The notes: a model not told the origin generated them from the letters alone. Positions 1 to 7,645 are shown, counted from the stretch's first letter. The stretch is DNA of 19,627 nucleotides from Oscillospiraceae bacterium (GCA_009785015.1 WQXD01000040.1:1-19627), one strand, 5' to 3'. Numbers and translations are program-made.

Positions 1-595
1 AATAAAAGGCTGGGACGGGCGGAACATGGAAAATATTCTCGTGCAAAACTGCGTAGTCTGGTGCGATTGGGGGCAGGCCCTTGAAATCGGCGCGGAAACC
101 TGCGCGGACGAATACAAAAATATCATATTTGAGGACTGCGATATAATTCACGCGTCGGGCTCCTGTATGGATATCCAAAACGGGGACAGGGCGCATGTGC
201 ACGACCTGACGTTCAGAAATATCAGGTGCGAATTTTCCAAATATCACCTTCCCGGCGTTTATCAGCACGATATGTCCGCGCCTTACAGCGGCGCCCGGGG
301 CGAATCCCAGCCCGCGCTTTTTCTTGCGCGCAGTTACTGCGGCGTATGGTCGGACAACAATCTTCTCGGCAGGATAAGCGATATAACGCTGAAAGATATC
401 TATGTTTTGGCAGATGAGGGAATCCCTATGCCGAGGAGCTATATCGAAGGCGCGCAGGAAAAATACAACACAACGGAGCATAACACGGTCAATGTAAAAT
501 TTGACGGGATCTACTACAACGGAAAACGGCTGACGACGCTGGAAGAAGCCAATGTTCATATAGCCGAAACAACCGAAAATATAAAAATTATATGA
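1..595 (+). CDS. Right-handed beta-helix (GH28/pectate-lyase-like) protein, C-terminal part
   Basis: The open frame enters the window at base 2 with no start, so only the last 197 or so residues are visible. The ATG at 26 is internal and has no ribosome binding site. The protein has repeated short strands of the kind NILVQNC, NIIFEDCDI, LTFRNIRC and ITLKDIYV, each about 20-30 residues apart. This is the stacking pattern of parallel beta-helix polysaccharide hydrolases or lyases such as glycoside hydrolase family 28. The segment CDWGQALEIGAET is typical of the late coils of such enzymes. The catalytic aspartates of GH28 would lie upstream, so the exact family and substrate cannot be settled. 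An SGNH esterase follows after 10 bases and a solute-binding lipoprotein after that, which fits breakdown of a decorated plant polysaccharide. Fold fairly sure; family a guess. Confidence 0.7.
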   Translation, partial: IKGWDGRNMENILVQNCVVWCDWGQALEIGAETCADEYKNIIFEDCDIIHASGSCMDIQNGDRAHVHDLTFRNIRCEFSKYHLPGVYQHDMSAPYSGARGESQPALFLARSYCGVWSDNNLLGRISDITLKDIYVLADEGIPMPRSYIEGAQEKYNTTEHNTVNVKFDGIYYNGKRLTTLEEANVHIAETTENIKII

Positions 596-605
596 GGAGT
601 AGCAT

Positions 606-1253
606 ATGGGAGAAAACAAAGCGGATTCGGCGTATTATTTGGGAAACGGCGGGACAAAAATCTTGATTCTGGGCAATTCGATCACCCTGCACGGACCAAA
701 AGCCGAAATCGGCTGGAATAAATGCTGCGGAATGGCGGCATCCGATCCGGAAAACGACTATGTTCACCTGTTATATAAAAAAATCGCGGAAGCGGGTTAT
801 AAAGCGAATTTTTTGGTGTCGCAGGCGGCGGTTTGGGAACGCGGATTTTGGAAAAAAGAAACTTTGTCCGATTTTGATTATGCGCGGGATTACCGGCCGG
901 ATATCATAATTTTCAGGTTGGGGGAAAATATCCTGCCCGAAAACTGCGGCGTATATAATCTGGCCGCGGCGATTTCGGATTTTATAGGGTATTTATCGAA
1001 TTTATCAGGCTGCGGCAAAACCAAAACTCTTTTGACCACTTGTTTCTGGAAACATGAGAAAGCAGACAAATCTATACGCGAATATGCGGCGTGTACGGCA
1101 TGCCCCGTCGTCGAATTGGGGGATTTGGGCAGTGACGACAGCATGAAAGCCTTAGGATTGTACGAGCACGGCGTCGTTGCGGGTCACCCGGGCGATAAAG
1201 GCATGGAAATGATATCCGAACGCATATGGAAAGGGTTGGAAAATTTTATATAA
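606..1253 (+). CDS. SGNH/GDSL-type hydrolase (putative carbohydrate esterase)
   Basis: The protein has 215 residues and no signal peptide, so it is probably cytoplasmic. Block I is ILGNSIT with the likely nucleophile Ser25. Block III is FRLGENI, giving the oxyanion residue Asn108. Block V is GHPGDKGM with His194. The Asp normally three residues before the catalytic His is replaced by Val191, so the acid residue is missing or supplied from elsewhere. Family members remove acetyl or similar esters from polysaccharides or act on lipids. The start ATG follows a GGAG at 595-598 that overlaps the stop of the beta-helix gene, so the two are very probably co-transcribed and may be translationally linked. 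Deacetylation of pectin-like oligosaccharides is plausible from context only. Confidence 0.78.
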   Translation: MGENKADSAYYLGNGGTKILILGNSITLHGPKAEIGWNKCCGMAASDPENDYVHLLYKKIAEAGYKANFLVSQAAVWERGFWKKETLSDFDYARDYRPDIIIFRLGENILPENCGVYNLAAAISDFIGYLSNLSGCGKTKTLLTTCFWKHEKADKSIREYAACTACPVVELGDLGSDDSMKALGLYEHGVVAGHPGDKGMEMISERIWKGLENFI

Positions 1254-1276
1254 TTTTATACACAAGGAAGGATTTC

Positions 1277-2782
1277 ATGAAAATCAAAAATTTAATTTCG
1301 CTGATTTTGGTTTTAACTATGGCGGCCGGCTTATGCGCGGGCTGCGGCGGCGATTCACCGTCTTCTGAAAACGCCGGAAAAACAACCGATTCGGCCGACG
1401 CGGAAACGCCGGAAGAAACGCCGGAGGGCATTGCGGATAAAACGGTATATTCGGCCTCTTATCTCCCCGATGCAAATTACGGCGGGTATGAGTTCCGGAT
1501 GGTTTCGGTCACCGGCTACGAAAATCCGATTTTGTTCGCGAACGTCGAGGAAGAAACCGGGGACACAGTCGCCGACGCCATATACAAAAGAAACAGGATA
1601 ATCGAAGAACGATACGGTATACAATTCAAACAAACCGGCGTCGCCGCCTGGGATAATTTGACGCCGATATTCCAAAAAAGCACGAAAGCCGACACCGACG
1701 ATTTTGACTTATGCATGATGATTTCGCGCGACGCATGGGCGATGGCCCTCACCGGCGCCGTCGTTCCGGTGAATAAACTGCAATACCTCGATATCACTCA
1801 GCCGTGGTACGCACACGACGTTAACAGCCACATAACCATCAACAACAAACTCTACTTCGCCTACAGCGACGAATGCCTGCATATGTTCGCCTCCGCTCTG
1901 TGCATTATGTTCAACAAAAAACTTGTCGAAGACTTTGCCCTTGACAATATGTACAGGCTTGTCAACGACGGCAAATGGACGATTGACAAATTTTTTGAGC
2001 TTTCCAAAACTGTTGTCGCGGACCTCGACGGCGACGGTGCAATGACTGCAACCGACAGATACGGGATATTGTCGCAAATCGATATGTTCTATCCCTGCTT
2101 TTGGGTGTCGGGCGGCATAAAAACAGTGAGCAAGGACGGCGACGATTTGCTTGTATTCACGGGCGACAGTGAAAAACTTTACAATATACTCGAAAAAGTT
2201 TATCAGAATGTGTTTGGCGGCGATAAAATATATTTTGACTCGTTCATAGACCACGCGTGGGCGGACGAATCAAGAGCTTTCACCCGAAAACAGTTTGAAG
2301 ATAATTTGGGATTGTTTTTGGTGGCGCCGGTCGACAACGTCCCCGCCTTGCGCGCAATGGAAACGGACTTCGGGATAATACCTTTCCCCAAATATGACGA
2401 AGCGCAGGAAAAATACTATTCAAGGGTCGTGGACGGCTGGATATACTGCGTGCCGAGTTACGCGCCGAATCTCCAGCGCACGAGCGTGATAATGGAAGCT
2501 CTCGCGGTGGAATCCAAGAATATCACGGTGCCGGCGTATATGGACACCGCATTGCGCACAAAATACGCGCGTGACGACGATTCGCAGGATATGCTCGATC
2601 TGATCCATGCAAACCGGACGATGGATTTGGGAGACACGTTCTATATGGACCCGGTGAGAAATATTTATATAGATGTGTTTCGCGCCAAGAAAGACAATTT
2701 CGCCTCCGCCGTCGAGAAAAAAACAACTTCCGTTGATAAGCAGCTTCAAAAAGCAAACGACGCTGCGTTATCTCTCGATTAA
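1277..2782 (+). CDS. Extracellular solute-binding lipoprotein (ABC sugar-binding family 1-like)
   Basis: This 501-residue lipoprotein has a Lys-containing N-terminus, a hydrophobic stretch and a lipobox ending LCAGC, so Cys23 is the likely lipidated residue. A Ser/Glu/Thr-rich linker follows, about residues 24-55. The body has features of family 1 solute-binding proteins: IYKRNRIIEERYGIQF, MFNKKLVED, and an EF-hand-like loop DLDGDGAMTATD at residues 249-260 that probably binds calcium. A longer frame opens at 1226 inside the esterase gene, but ATG 1277 is preferred because AAGGAAGG at 1264-1271 sits just upstream and the signal peptide starts there. No permease or ATPase gene is in the window, so it either works with a distant transporter or with genes upstream. 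The neighbours suggest it captures oligosaccharides released by the beta-helix enzyme. A terminator follows. Confidence 0.85.
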   Translation: MKIKNLISLILVLTMAAGLCAGCGGDSPSSENAGKTTDSADAETPEETPEGIADKTVYSASYLPDANYGGYEFRMVSVTGYENPILFANVEEETGDTVADAIYKRNRIIEERYGIQFKQTGVAAWDNLTPIFQKSTKADTDDFDLCMMISRDAWAMALTGAVVPVNKLQYLDITQPWYAHDVNSHITINNKLYFAYSDECLHMFASALCIMFNKKLVEDFALDNMYRLVNDGKWTIDKFFELSKTVVADLDGDGAMTATDRYGILSQIDMFYPCFWVSGGIKTVSKDGDDLLVFTGDSEKLYNILEKVYQNVFGGDKIYFDSFIDHAWADESRAFTRKQFEDNLGLFLVAPVDNVPALRAMETDFGIIPFPKYDEAQEKYYSRVVDGWIYCVPSYAPNLQRTSVIMEALAVESKNITVPAYMDTALRTKYARDDDSQDMLDLIHANRTMDLGDTFYMDPVRNIYIDVFRAKKDNFASAVEKKTTSVDKQLQKANDAALSLD

Positions 2783-2827
2783 AATTGATAAAATTGAGAA
2801 GATCGAGCCGTTGCGTTAAAATATTCG

Positions 2828-2864
2828 CCCCTAAGTCTGTTTTTTCAGATTTAGGGGTTTTTTT
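2828..2864 (+). terminator. Rho-independent terminator after the solute-binding protein gene
   Basis: The arms CCCCTAAGTCTG (2828-2839) and CAGATTTAGGGG (2846-2857) form a 12-bp stem with one G-U pair and a T6 loop. Seven T residues follow. It separates the carbohydrate genes from the SipW operon. Confidence 0.93.
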
Positions 2865-2961
2865 GTCAAAATTTTCACCCTTTTGGGTGTAGCAGAAAAA
2901 AAACAAAAAAAATAAAATATAGATAACGGTTAAATTATTGCGGCGAAGGAGAAAAACGAAC

Positions 2962-3537
2962 ATGAACAATGAACATGAACATGAAAAAGGGCATATCAAA
3001 AAACTGCCGTCTGTTGCCGGAGTCGTTATTTGTCTGCTGTTAATTCCCATGTTGATTATCAATCTGACGATTGTCATTAAATCCTATCTCAATCCCGACA
3101 AAGTGCCGGATTTTTTCGGACTGAAGCCCTTTGTCGTGCTTTCCGGTTCCATGGAACCCGCAATTCTCGCGGGAGATCTTGTATTCATCAAAACGGTTGA
3201 CCCGCTGACCTTGAAAACGGGCGACATCATTTCTTTTAAAGAAGGAAATAATATCGTCACGCACAGAATTGTCGAATTGACCGAAAAAGGGGGCGAGCCC
3301 GCTTTTTTGACACGGGGCGACGCGAATAACACAAGTGACCGAACCCCGGTAACCTATAGTCAGCTCGAAGGCATTTACCTTTTCCGCATCGGCATGCTGG
3401 GAACTTTGGCAATATTTATACAGACGCCGATGGGAATGTTGATTTTTGCGTGTATTCCTCTGATCGGTTTTGTTTTGTATGATATTCTCCGCCGCAGCTT
3501 TGACGGCAAAACGGAAAACGAAAGCAATATGGATTAG
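2962..3537 (+). CDS. sipW: Signal peptidase I, SipW/ER type
   Basis: The protein has 191 residues and two membrane segments, about residues 17-40 and 157-174. This is the usual SipW layout. The active site is of the eukaryotic/archaeal Ser-His kind: Ser63 in LSGSMEP, His101 in VTHRIVE in place of the bacterial Lys, and Asp120 in TRGDANN. Such peptidases act at the outer face of the membrane and, in Bacillus, process TasA and TapA. Three later genes of this operon carry the matching signal-peptide type (hydrophobic stretch, then AKY or SKY), so they are its probable substrates. GAAGGAG at 2945-2951 lies 10 nt before ATG 2962. An in-frame TTG at 2938 lies upstream of that site and is not used. 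No convincing promoter is visible in the A-rich leader at 2865-2944. Confidence 0.93.
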   Translation: MNNEHEHEKGHIKKLPSVAGVVICLLLIPMLIINLTIVIKSYLNPDKVPDFFGLKPFVVLSGSMEPAILAGDLVFIKTVDPLTLKTGDIISFKEGNNIVTHRIVELTEKGGEPAFLTRGDANNTSDRTPVTYSQLEGIYLFRIGMLGTLAIFIQTPMGMLIFACIPLIGFVLYDILRRSFDGKTENESNMD

Positions 3538-3608
3538 GATTAGTATTGCCGGCGGCTTCGCCACAGGCCTGCCGTTGATATAAAAATAAAAACAAAAGGA
3601 GAGAAGTA

Positions 3609-4286
3609 ATGAAAACAACCAAAAAGAAGCGAAATTTTTACATCCTGCTGAGCATCGTACTGATGTTCACGCTCGTCTCCGCTTGTTTGATGGGCGGCAC
3701 CCTGGCAAAATATGTCACAAGCGGCGCCGGCGGTGATACCGCCAGAGTCGCAAAATGGGGCGTGGAGGTTTCCGCCCTTGAAACAGGTGCAAACGGTCTG
3801 TTCAAAACGGAATACGCCGCATATGAAAATGGCGCGTCCAGCGGAGCTCTTTCTGTCAAAACATCGCCGGGGGAGAATGTCGTGGCGCCGGGCACCGGCG
3901 AAAAAGGCGTGAGCGGGTTCTCCGTTTCGGGAATGCCGGAAGTCGCTTGCAGGCTTACTGTCGACGCATCCGCTTCGTCGATCAGCGGATGGGATTATGA
4001 TCCCGGCGGCGTCGTCAAGTATGAACCTGTTTTATGGACGCTGACAGGCCCCTTGGGCAGCGAAATTGTCAAAAACGGAACATTTGCGGATTTGAAGGCT
4101 GCGCTCGACGAAATTACTTTCGATTTTGAGCCGCTTGACGATTTGGCAGCAAAGTTCGGATCCTATACCATTGACTGGTCCTGGCCGTTTGCAGGTGACG
4201 ATGCGGGTGATACATACTACGGAAATAAGGCGTCTGCCCCGACAATTTTCCTGTCATATGTCGTCACGATAACCCAAATCGACTAA
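3609..4286 (+). CDS. TasA-like secreted matrix protein with SipW-cognate signal peptide
   Basis: The protein has 225 residues. A basic N-terminus (KTTKKKR) and a hydrophobic core (about residues 10-31) are followed by TLAKYVTSG and GGDTARVAKWGV. This is the hallmark of the SipW-cognate class: AKY just after the membrane segment, then a D-x-ARVAKW strand. Mature TasA-family proteins form a jelly-roll fold that assembles into extracellular fibres by donating an N-terminal strand. Near the C-terminus the signature YTIDWSWPF...DTYYGN (residues 186-206) recurs in modified form in the SLH protein downstream. The ribosome binding site AAGGAGAG is 5-6 nt from the ATG. The gene lies 71 nt behind sipW. 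Sequence similarity to Bacillus TasA itself is only motif-level, so fibre formation is inferred. Confidence 0.85.
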   Translation: MKTTKKKRNFYILLSIVLMFTLVSACLMGGTLAKYVTSGAGGDTARVAKWGVEVSALETGANGLFKTEYAAYENGASSGALSVKTSPGENVVAPGTGEKGVSGFSVSGMPEVACRLTVDASASSISGWDYDPGGVVKYEPVLWTLTGPLGSEIVKNGTFADLKAALDEITFDFEPLDDLAAKFGSYTIDWSWPFAGDDAGDTYYGNKASAPTIFLSYVVTITQID

Positions 4287-4302
4287 AAGCATTGTTTAAA
4301 AT

Positions 4303-4323
4303 CTCCCCTTTGTGGCGGGGGAG
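4303..4323 (+). other. Short intercistronic hairpin
   Basis: CTCCCC (4303-4308) and GGGGAG (4318-4323) can pair around a 9-nt loop in the 75-nt gap between the TasA-like and SLH genes. No T-run follows, so it is not a terminator. It could stabilise or process the mRNA and tune gene ratios; this is a guess. Confidence 0.35.
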
Positions 4324-4361
4324 GCAAAAAGAGGACATTTGAATCGAAAAGGGGAAAAGAT

Positions 4362-5741
4362 ATGAAGCGTAACAGCCAAAACGCGAAATATATAAAACTT
4401 CCCGATATGGCATGGCTTGCCCTTGCGCTGATTGTCTTTTCGGTAAGCGCGGCGTTCGCACTCAAAGCCATTCCGCGGTCATGGGCGGCGGTTGAGATTA
4501 TGGAAGTATATCAGCAAAAAGACGGAAAGATATTCGGACTTGAAGCAAGCCTTGATATTTTTGACAATCCCAAATTGAATGGCCAAAAGCTTATCGAGCC
4601 GTCAAGTGAGGGATTCTATGTTTTCGCAGTCCGCAACAACGCGGACGGCGCGCCCCTGCCCTATACGCTTGAAATTGAAGCGGACAATCCGGGCAATATC
4701 CCCGTAGCGGTCAGCATTGAAAAAAACGGCGCCTATATTTTCGGGGGTGACGGCATCGACAACATGCAGCCCCTGACCGAACTGCATATAAAGGAAACAC
4801 TTCTCGCAGGCAAAAAAATCGACCTGTACACACTACACTGGGAATGGAAAACCCAGAGCGATGAAATCGACACGATAATCGGAAATGACGGCACCCAGCT
4901 TTACGCGTTAAAAATCAAGGCGACGGGTAACGTAAAAGAAGGAAATGCCGGATCATACGATTATGATATTCCGTTTGAGCCCGGTACCGACCCCGAATCA
5001 GAACCCGAGCCCGAGCCCAAATTTGAGCTTGAGCTTGATACAGGTAATCATTTCGCCTATTTCATAGGATATGAAGACGGTACGGTACGGCCCGACAACA
5101 ATATTACCCGGACAGAAGCCGTTACGATATTCTTCCGCCTCCTGACTTTGGAAAGCCGTGCGGGTATTTGGAGCGTGACAAACACATTCTCGGATGTTTC
5201 GGCGGAAAGCTGGTACAACAATGCGGTTTCTTCATTGACAAACGGGGGCATTATAAACGGATACCCGGACGGCACTTTCCGTCCGAACGACATAATCACC
5301 CGCGCTGAATTTGCGGCGATTGCGGCCAGATTCTCCGCAAAAACCGAATTTGCGGAAAGTCCCCCTGTTTTTACGGATGTAGAGGGACATTGGGCGGAAG
5401 GATATATCGGAATCGCCGGAGCGCTCGGATATATAAACGGCTATCCTGACGGCACGTTCCGACCGGATATGCCCATTACAAGGGCGGAAGTCGCCGTTCT
5501 TTTGAATAATGTGCTGGAGCGCCGCGTGGAATCAATCGAAGATTTGCACGCGGACATGAAGGTTTGGAGTGACAATCCGGAAGATAAATGGTATTATTTC
5601 GCGATACAGGAAGCGACCAATTCGCATTATTATGGGCGGAATCCGGGCAAAAAGAACGAGATTTGGATCGAACTCAGGGACAATCCGAATTGGGTCGTGA
5701 TAGAAAAACAAGGCGCGAATCCGGAAGGTTTTGTTTATTGA
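4362..5741 (+). CDS. TasA-like domain protein with three SLH wall-anchor domains
   Basis: The protein has 459 residues. A hydrophobic segment at about 15-35 (MAWLALALIVFSVSAAFALK) serves as signal peptide or anchor. Residues 45-205 look like a TasA/camelysin-type beta-domain: LDIFDNPKLNG, KLIEPSSEGFY and YTLHWEWK...DTIIGN (156-175), which matches the C-terminal signature of the preceding TasA-like protein. An acidic Pro-Glu linker follows (residues 209-219). Then come three S-layer homology repeats at about 229-261 (shortened at its start), 276-325 and 337-385, each with GY-DGT-RP and ITR-E. SLH domains bind pyruvylated secondary cell-wall polymers, so this protein can tie the secreted products to the wall. 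The C-terminal 70 residues are unassigned. The start follows AAGGGGAAAAG at a normal distance. The signal peptide lacks a clear AKY motif, so SipW dependence is uncertain. Confidence 0.88.
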   Translation: MKRNSQNAKYIKLPDMAWLALALIVFSVSAAFALKAIPRSWAAVEIMEVYQQKDGKIFGLEASLDIFDNPKLNGQKLIEPSSEGFYVFAVRNNADGAPLPYTLEIEADNPGNIPVAVSIEKNGAYIFGGDGIDNMQPLTELHIKETLLAGKKIDLYTLHWEWKTQSDEIDTIIGNDGTQLYALKIKATGNVKEGNAGSYDYDIPFEPGTDPESEPEPEPKFELELDTGNHFAYFIGYEDGTVRPDNNITRTEAVTIFFRLLTLESRAGIWSVTNTFSDVSAESWYNNAVSSLTNGGIINGYPDGTFRPNDIITRAEFAAIAARFSAKTEFAESPPVFTDVEGHWAEGYIGIAGALGYINGYPDGTFRPDMPITRAEVAVLLNNVLERRVESIEDLHADMKVWSDNPEDKWYYFAIQEATNSHYYGRNPGKKNEIWIELRDNPNWVVIEKQGANPEGFVY

Positions 5742-5781
5742 CATGAAAACACGAATTTTGAGATTTGGAGGTGGCGCGAAT

Positions 5782-6243
5782 ATGAAAATGTTCCGAAGTT
5801 TGTTTTTTAAAATACAGCGGCGCGAAAGAAAACCGCTTTTTCCGGTCATCGGATATTTGGTATATTTTCTTATCGTCACCACTATTGTGACCGGCGTTTC
5901 TTTTTCCAAGTATTCCGTGAATTCCCCGGCGGGCGACACTGCGAGAGTGGCTGAGTTTGACGTTGTCATTACTCCTTTGGGGTGGAGCAATGACAATATA
6001 TCTTCCCATGCAAGCGGCAAAAACAAAGTCTACACGCTTACGGCGGCGAATAACGGCGAAGTAGCGGTGCGCGCGCGGCTGGTAATCGATTCCAGCACGG
6101 TGTCAAACAGCTGTGTCGTTTCTCCCTCCGGCTGGTTTGAGCTTGCTGCGTTGGGCGGAATGCAGAACGTGACGGTAAGTATTACCGGACACCCGGCCGG
6201 AAACGAAGTAAAAATGCGCGTGGAGTATGAGCAAATAGACTGA
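5782..6243 (+). CDS. Small TasA-like secreted protein with SipW-cognate signal peptide
   Basis: The protein has 153 residues. After a basic N-terminus (IQRRERK) comes a membrane segment at about 20-40, then FSKYSVNSP and AGDTARVAEFDV (residues 50-61), nearly the same signature as in the first TasA-like protein. Both also end in QID. It lacks the long central part of the 225-residue paralogue, so it may be a minor subunit, tip or adaptor, comparable in place though not in sequence to TapA; that role is inference. ATG 5782 is chosen because GGAGG at 5767-5771 lies 10 nt upstream. An in-frame ATG at 5743 has no close ribosome binding site. Confidence 0.82.
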   Translation: MKMFRSLFFKIQRRERKPLFPVIGYLVYFLIVTTIVTGVSFSKYSVNSPAGDTARVAEFDVVITPLGWSNDNISSHASGKNKVYTLTAANNGEVAVRARLVIDSSTVSNSCVVSPSGWFELAALGGMQNVTVSITGHPAGNEVKMRVEYEQID

Positions 6244-6269
6244 TATGGGAAAGGAGAGTTGATTTTATC

Positions 6270-7415
6270 GTGAAAAAATTTAATTTTTCGATATCCGCGG
6301 TTATAGCCGCCATCATGGCCATAGCGCTTTTGTTCCCGTTTACTTTTGCAAAGTATATCGGGAGTACGCCGCAATATAAAGTAACGGTGTATTCCGAATT
6401 CACCGAGCTTTTTCCAAATACCGTTACATTTGTAATCCCGGTCGACGGTTATTACTATATTGAGGCCTGGGGCGGCAACGGCGGCGCCGGGGGAGCGGGC
6501 GGCGCGGGCGGAACATCGGCAAAAGCCGAAGGGCTTTATTGGTTAACTGCCGGAGATATTCTTTATTTCTATGTCGGCTCCGGCGGGAGTAACGGAAGCT
6601 CCAATAATTGGGGTTCCATTGCCGGCACCGCCGTCAACGGAGGCTCCGGCGGGAGTAACGGCAGCGCCGTCGGAGGTTCCGGCGGAAACGGCGGAAGCGG
6701 CAGAAGCAATTTTACCGCGAATTACGGAGGCGGCGGCGGGGGCGGCGGCGCCGCTACTTTTGTTATGAAAAACGGCGCGGCTTTCGGCGATATTATTTTG
6801 GTTTCGGGCGGCGGCGGCGGGGGAGGCGGCAGCGGAAGCGCTGCAGGAGGAGGCAGCGGTGCCGCAGGAGGTAACGGCAGCGCCGGCGCCATGGGCGGCG
6901 GCGGAGGCACCAATACTGCCGCGGGCAGCGGCGGAGCCAAAGGCAGCGGCAGCGGCGGTGAGGGCACTGCCGGCAATCCCGGAAACGGCACCGGCGGCGG
7001 CAGCGGCGGAATCTATGGCACCGCCACCGGATACGGCGGCGGAGGCGGGGGCGGCGGCGGCGGATTTTACGCGGGCGGGGGAGGCGGCGCCCATGGCAGC
7101 AATCAGGATGCCGGCGCGGGCGGGGGCGGCGGCGGAAATTATCTGACCGGAAACGTCGGCAATCCCGGATTTGATCCCTACCCGCCGGGCAAAAACCGGC
7201 CCAACGCCAATGGTTATGCCGTTATTTCTTTCCTGGGCCCGAATCCGTCTTCTCCGCCTCCGTCGCCGATGGCGGCAATGTTCGGCGTTGACTCGGAAAT
7301 GTTGTTTGAAGGATTCGATCAACTTGAAAAATTGAAAGAAGAACAGAACCGGGAAAAAGAAGTCGATCAGAAATCAGAAGATTCGGAAAACGAGGAAAAA
7401 TCCGGCGAAGAATGA
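6270..7415 (+). CDS. Secreted glycine-rich protein with ALK-type Gly-rich domain and SipW-like signal
   Basis: The protein has 381 residues and starts at GTG 6270, with AAGGAG at 6251-6256 (13-nt spacing). A hydrophobic segment (about 8-26) is followed by FAKYIGS, again the AKY mark of SipW substrates. A beta-strand entry, VTFVIPVDGYYYIEAWGGNGG (residues 53-72), opens a Gly-rich region running to about residue 297. It contains several runs of 8-10 Gly, and strands such as AATFVMKN and GDIILVSGG recur between them. It closes with NGYAVISFLG (313-322). This order matches the Gly_rich family (PF12810) found in the ALK/LTK receptors, where it forms bundled polyglycine helices. The tail has a Pro-Ser stretch and a charged, Glu-rich, probably coiled segment (about 337-381). 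It is the last gene of the operon before a terminator. A structural or adhesive matrix role is inferred. Confidence 0.85.
   Translation: MKKFNFSISAVIAAIMAIALLFPFTFAKYIGSTPQYKVTVYSEFTELFPNTVTFVIPVDGYYYIEAWGGNGGAGGAGGAGGTSAKAEGLYWLTAGDILYFYVGSGGSNGSSNNWGSIAGTAVNGGSGGSNGSAVGGSGGNGGSGRSNFTANYGGGGGGGGAATFVMKNGAAFGDIILVSGGGGGGGGSGSAAGGGSGAAGGNGSAGAMGGGGGTNTAAGSGGAKGSGSGGEGTAGNPGNGTGGGSGGIYGTATGYGGGGGGGGGGFYAGGGGGAHGSNQDAGAGGGGGGNYLTGNVGNPGFDPYPPGKNRPNANGYAVISFLGPNPSSPPPSPMAAMFGVDSEMLFEGFDQLEKLKEEQNREKEVDQKSEDSENEEKSGEE
6469..7137 (+). repeat. GC-rich GGC/GGA low-complexity region coding the polyglycine tracts
   Basis: About 670 bp of almost pure GGN codons with Ser, Ala and Asn. It includes an exact 20-bp direct repeat at 6576-6595 and 6642-6661, 66 bp (22 codons) apart and in the same frame. 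Base composition differs sharply from the flanks, and the complementary strand is open over a long stretch only because of this bias. Confidence 0.85.
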
Positions 7416-7434
7416 CTGTAATTAAAGTAGGATT

Positions 7435-7490
7435 AAAGAAACACGACGGGGACGGCATAATAATCGTCTTCGTCGTTTTCTTTTTGCTTT
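7435..7490 (+). terminator. Rho-independent terminator of the SipW operon
   Basis: A long hairpin pairs 7435-7454 with 7465-7483 (AAAGAAAC..ACGACG against CGTCGTTTTCTTT). It has one bulge and some G-U pairs, a 10-nt loop, and a T-rich tail at 7476-7490. It lies 20 nt after the Gly-rich gene. Confidence 0.85.
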
Positions 7491-7553
7491 AATTATTTTC
7501 CGCGTCACAGATTGCTATTTTCAGTTTCGTCGTTTTCCATTCATAAAAAAGAT

Positions 7554-7582
7554 TTGTATTTGCTTGTGTTCTCGTGTATAAT
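7554..7582 (+). promoter_or_regulatory. Probable sigma-A promoter for the ADP-ribosylglycohydrolase gene
   Basis: A perfect -10 TATAAT at 7577-7582 lies 17 nt after a weak -35 TTGTAT at 7554-7559. It sits after the terminator and 64 nt before the start codon. The leader is A-rich. Confidence 0.6.
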
Positions 7583-7645
7583 AGATATCGGATAAGTATA
7601 AAAAAGAAAAAACAAAAAATATCTAAGTTTACGGAGATATGATTT

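Noticed and set aside
1226..1276. Upstream start for the solute-binding lipoprotein
   Set aside because: It lies inside the esterase gene and would bury the lipoprotein signal peptide; ATG 1277 has AAGGAAGG before it.
2876..2889. Small CACCC-TTTT-GGGTG hairpin after the first terminator
   Set aside because: Five base pairs, no T-run on either side, and no gene on the minus strand to terminate.
2938..2961. Upstream TTG start for sipW
   Set aside because: The ribosome binding site GAAGGAG lies after this TTG and at the right distance for ATG 2962.
2865..2961. Promoter or c-di-GMP riboswitch ahead of the matrix operon
   Set aside because: Only an A-rich leader with poor -10-like matches is visible, and the stretch is too short for a typical riboswitch.
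6543..7322. Long open frame on the minus strand (259 codons)
   Set aside because: It is the shadow of GGN-rich codons read in reverse. Its product is Ala/Ser low-complexity, and the + strand gene has signal peptide, domain order, ribosome binding site and operon context.
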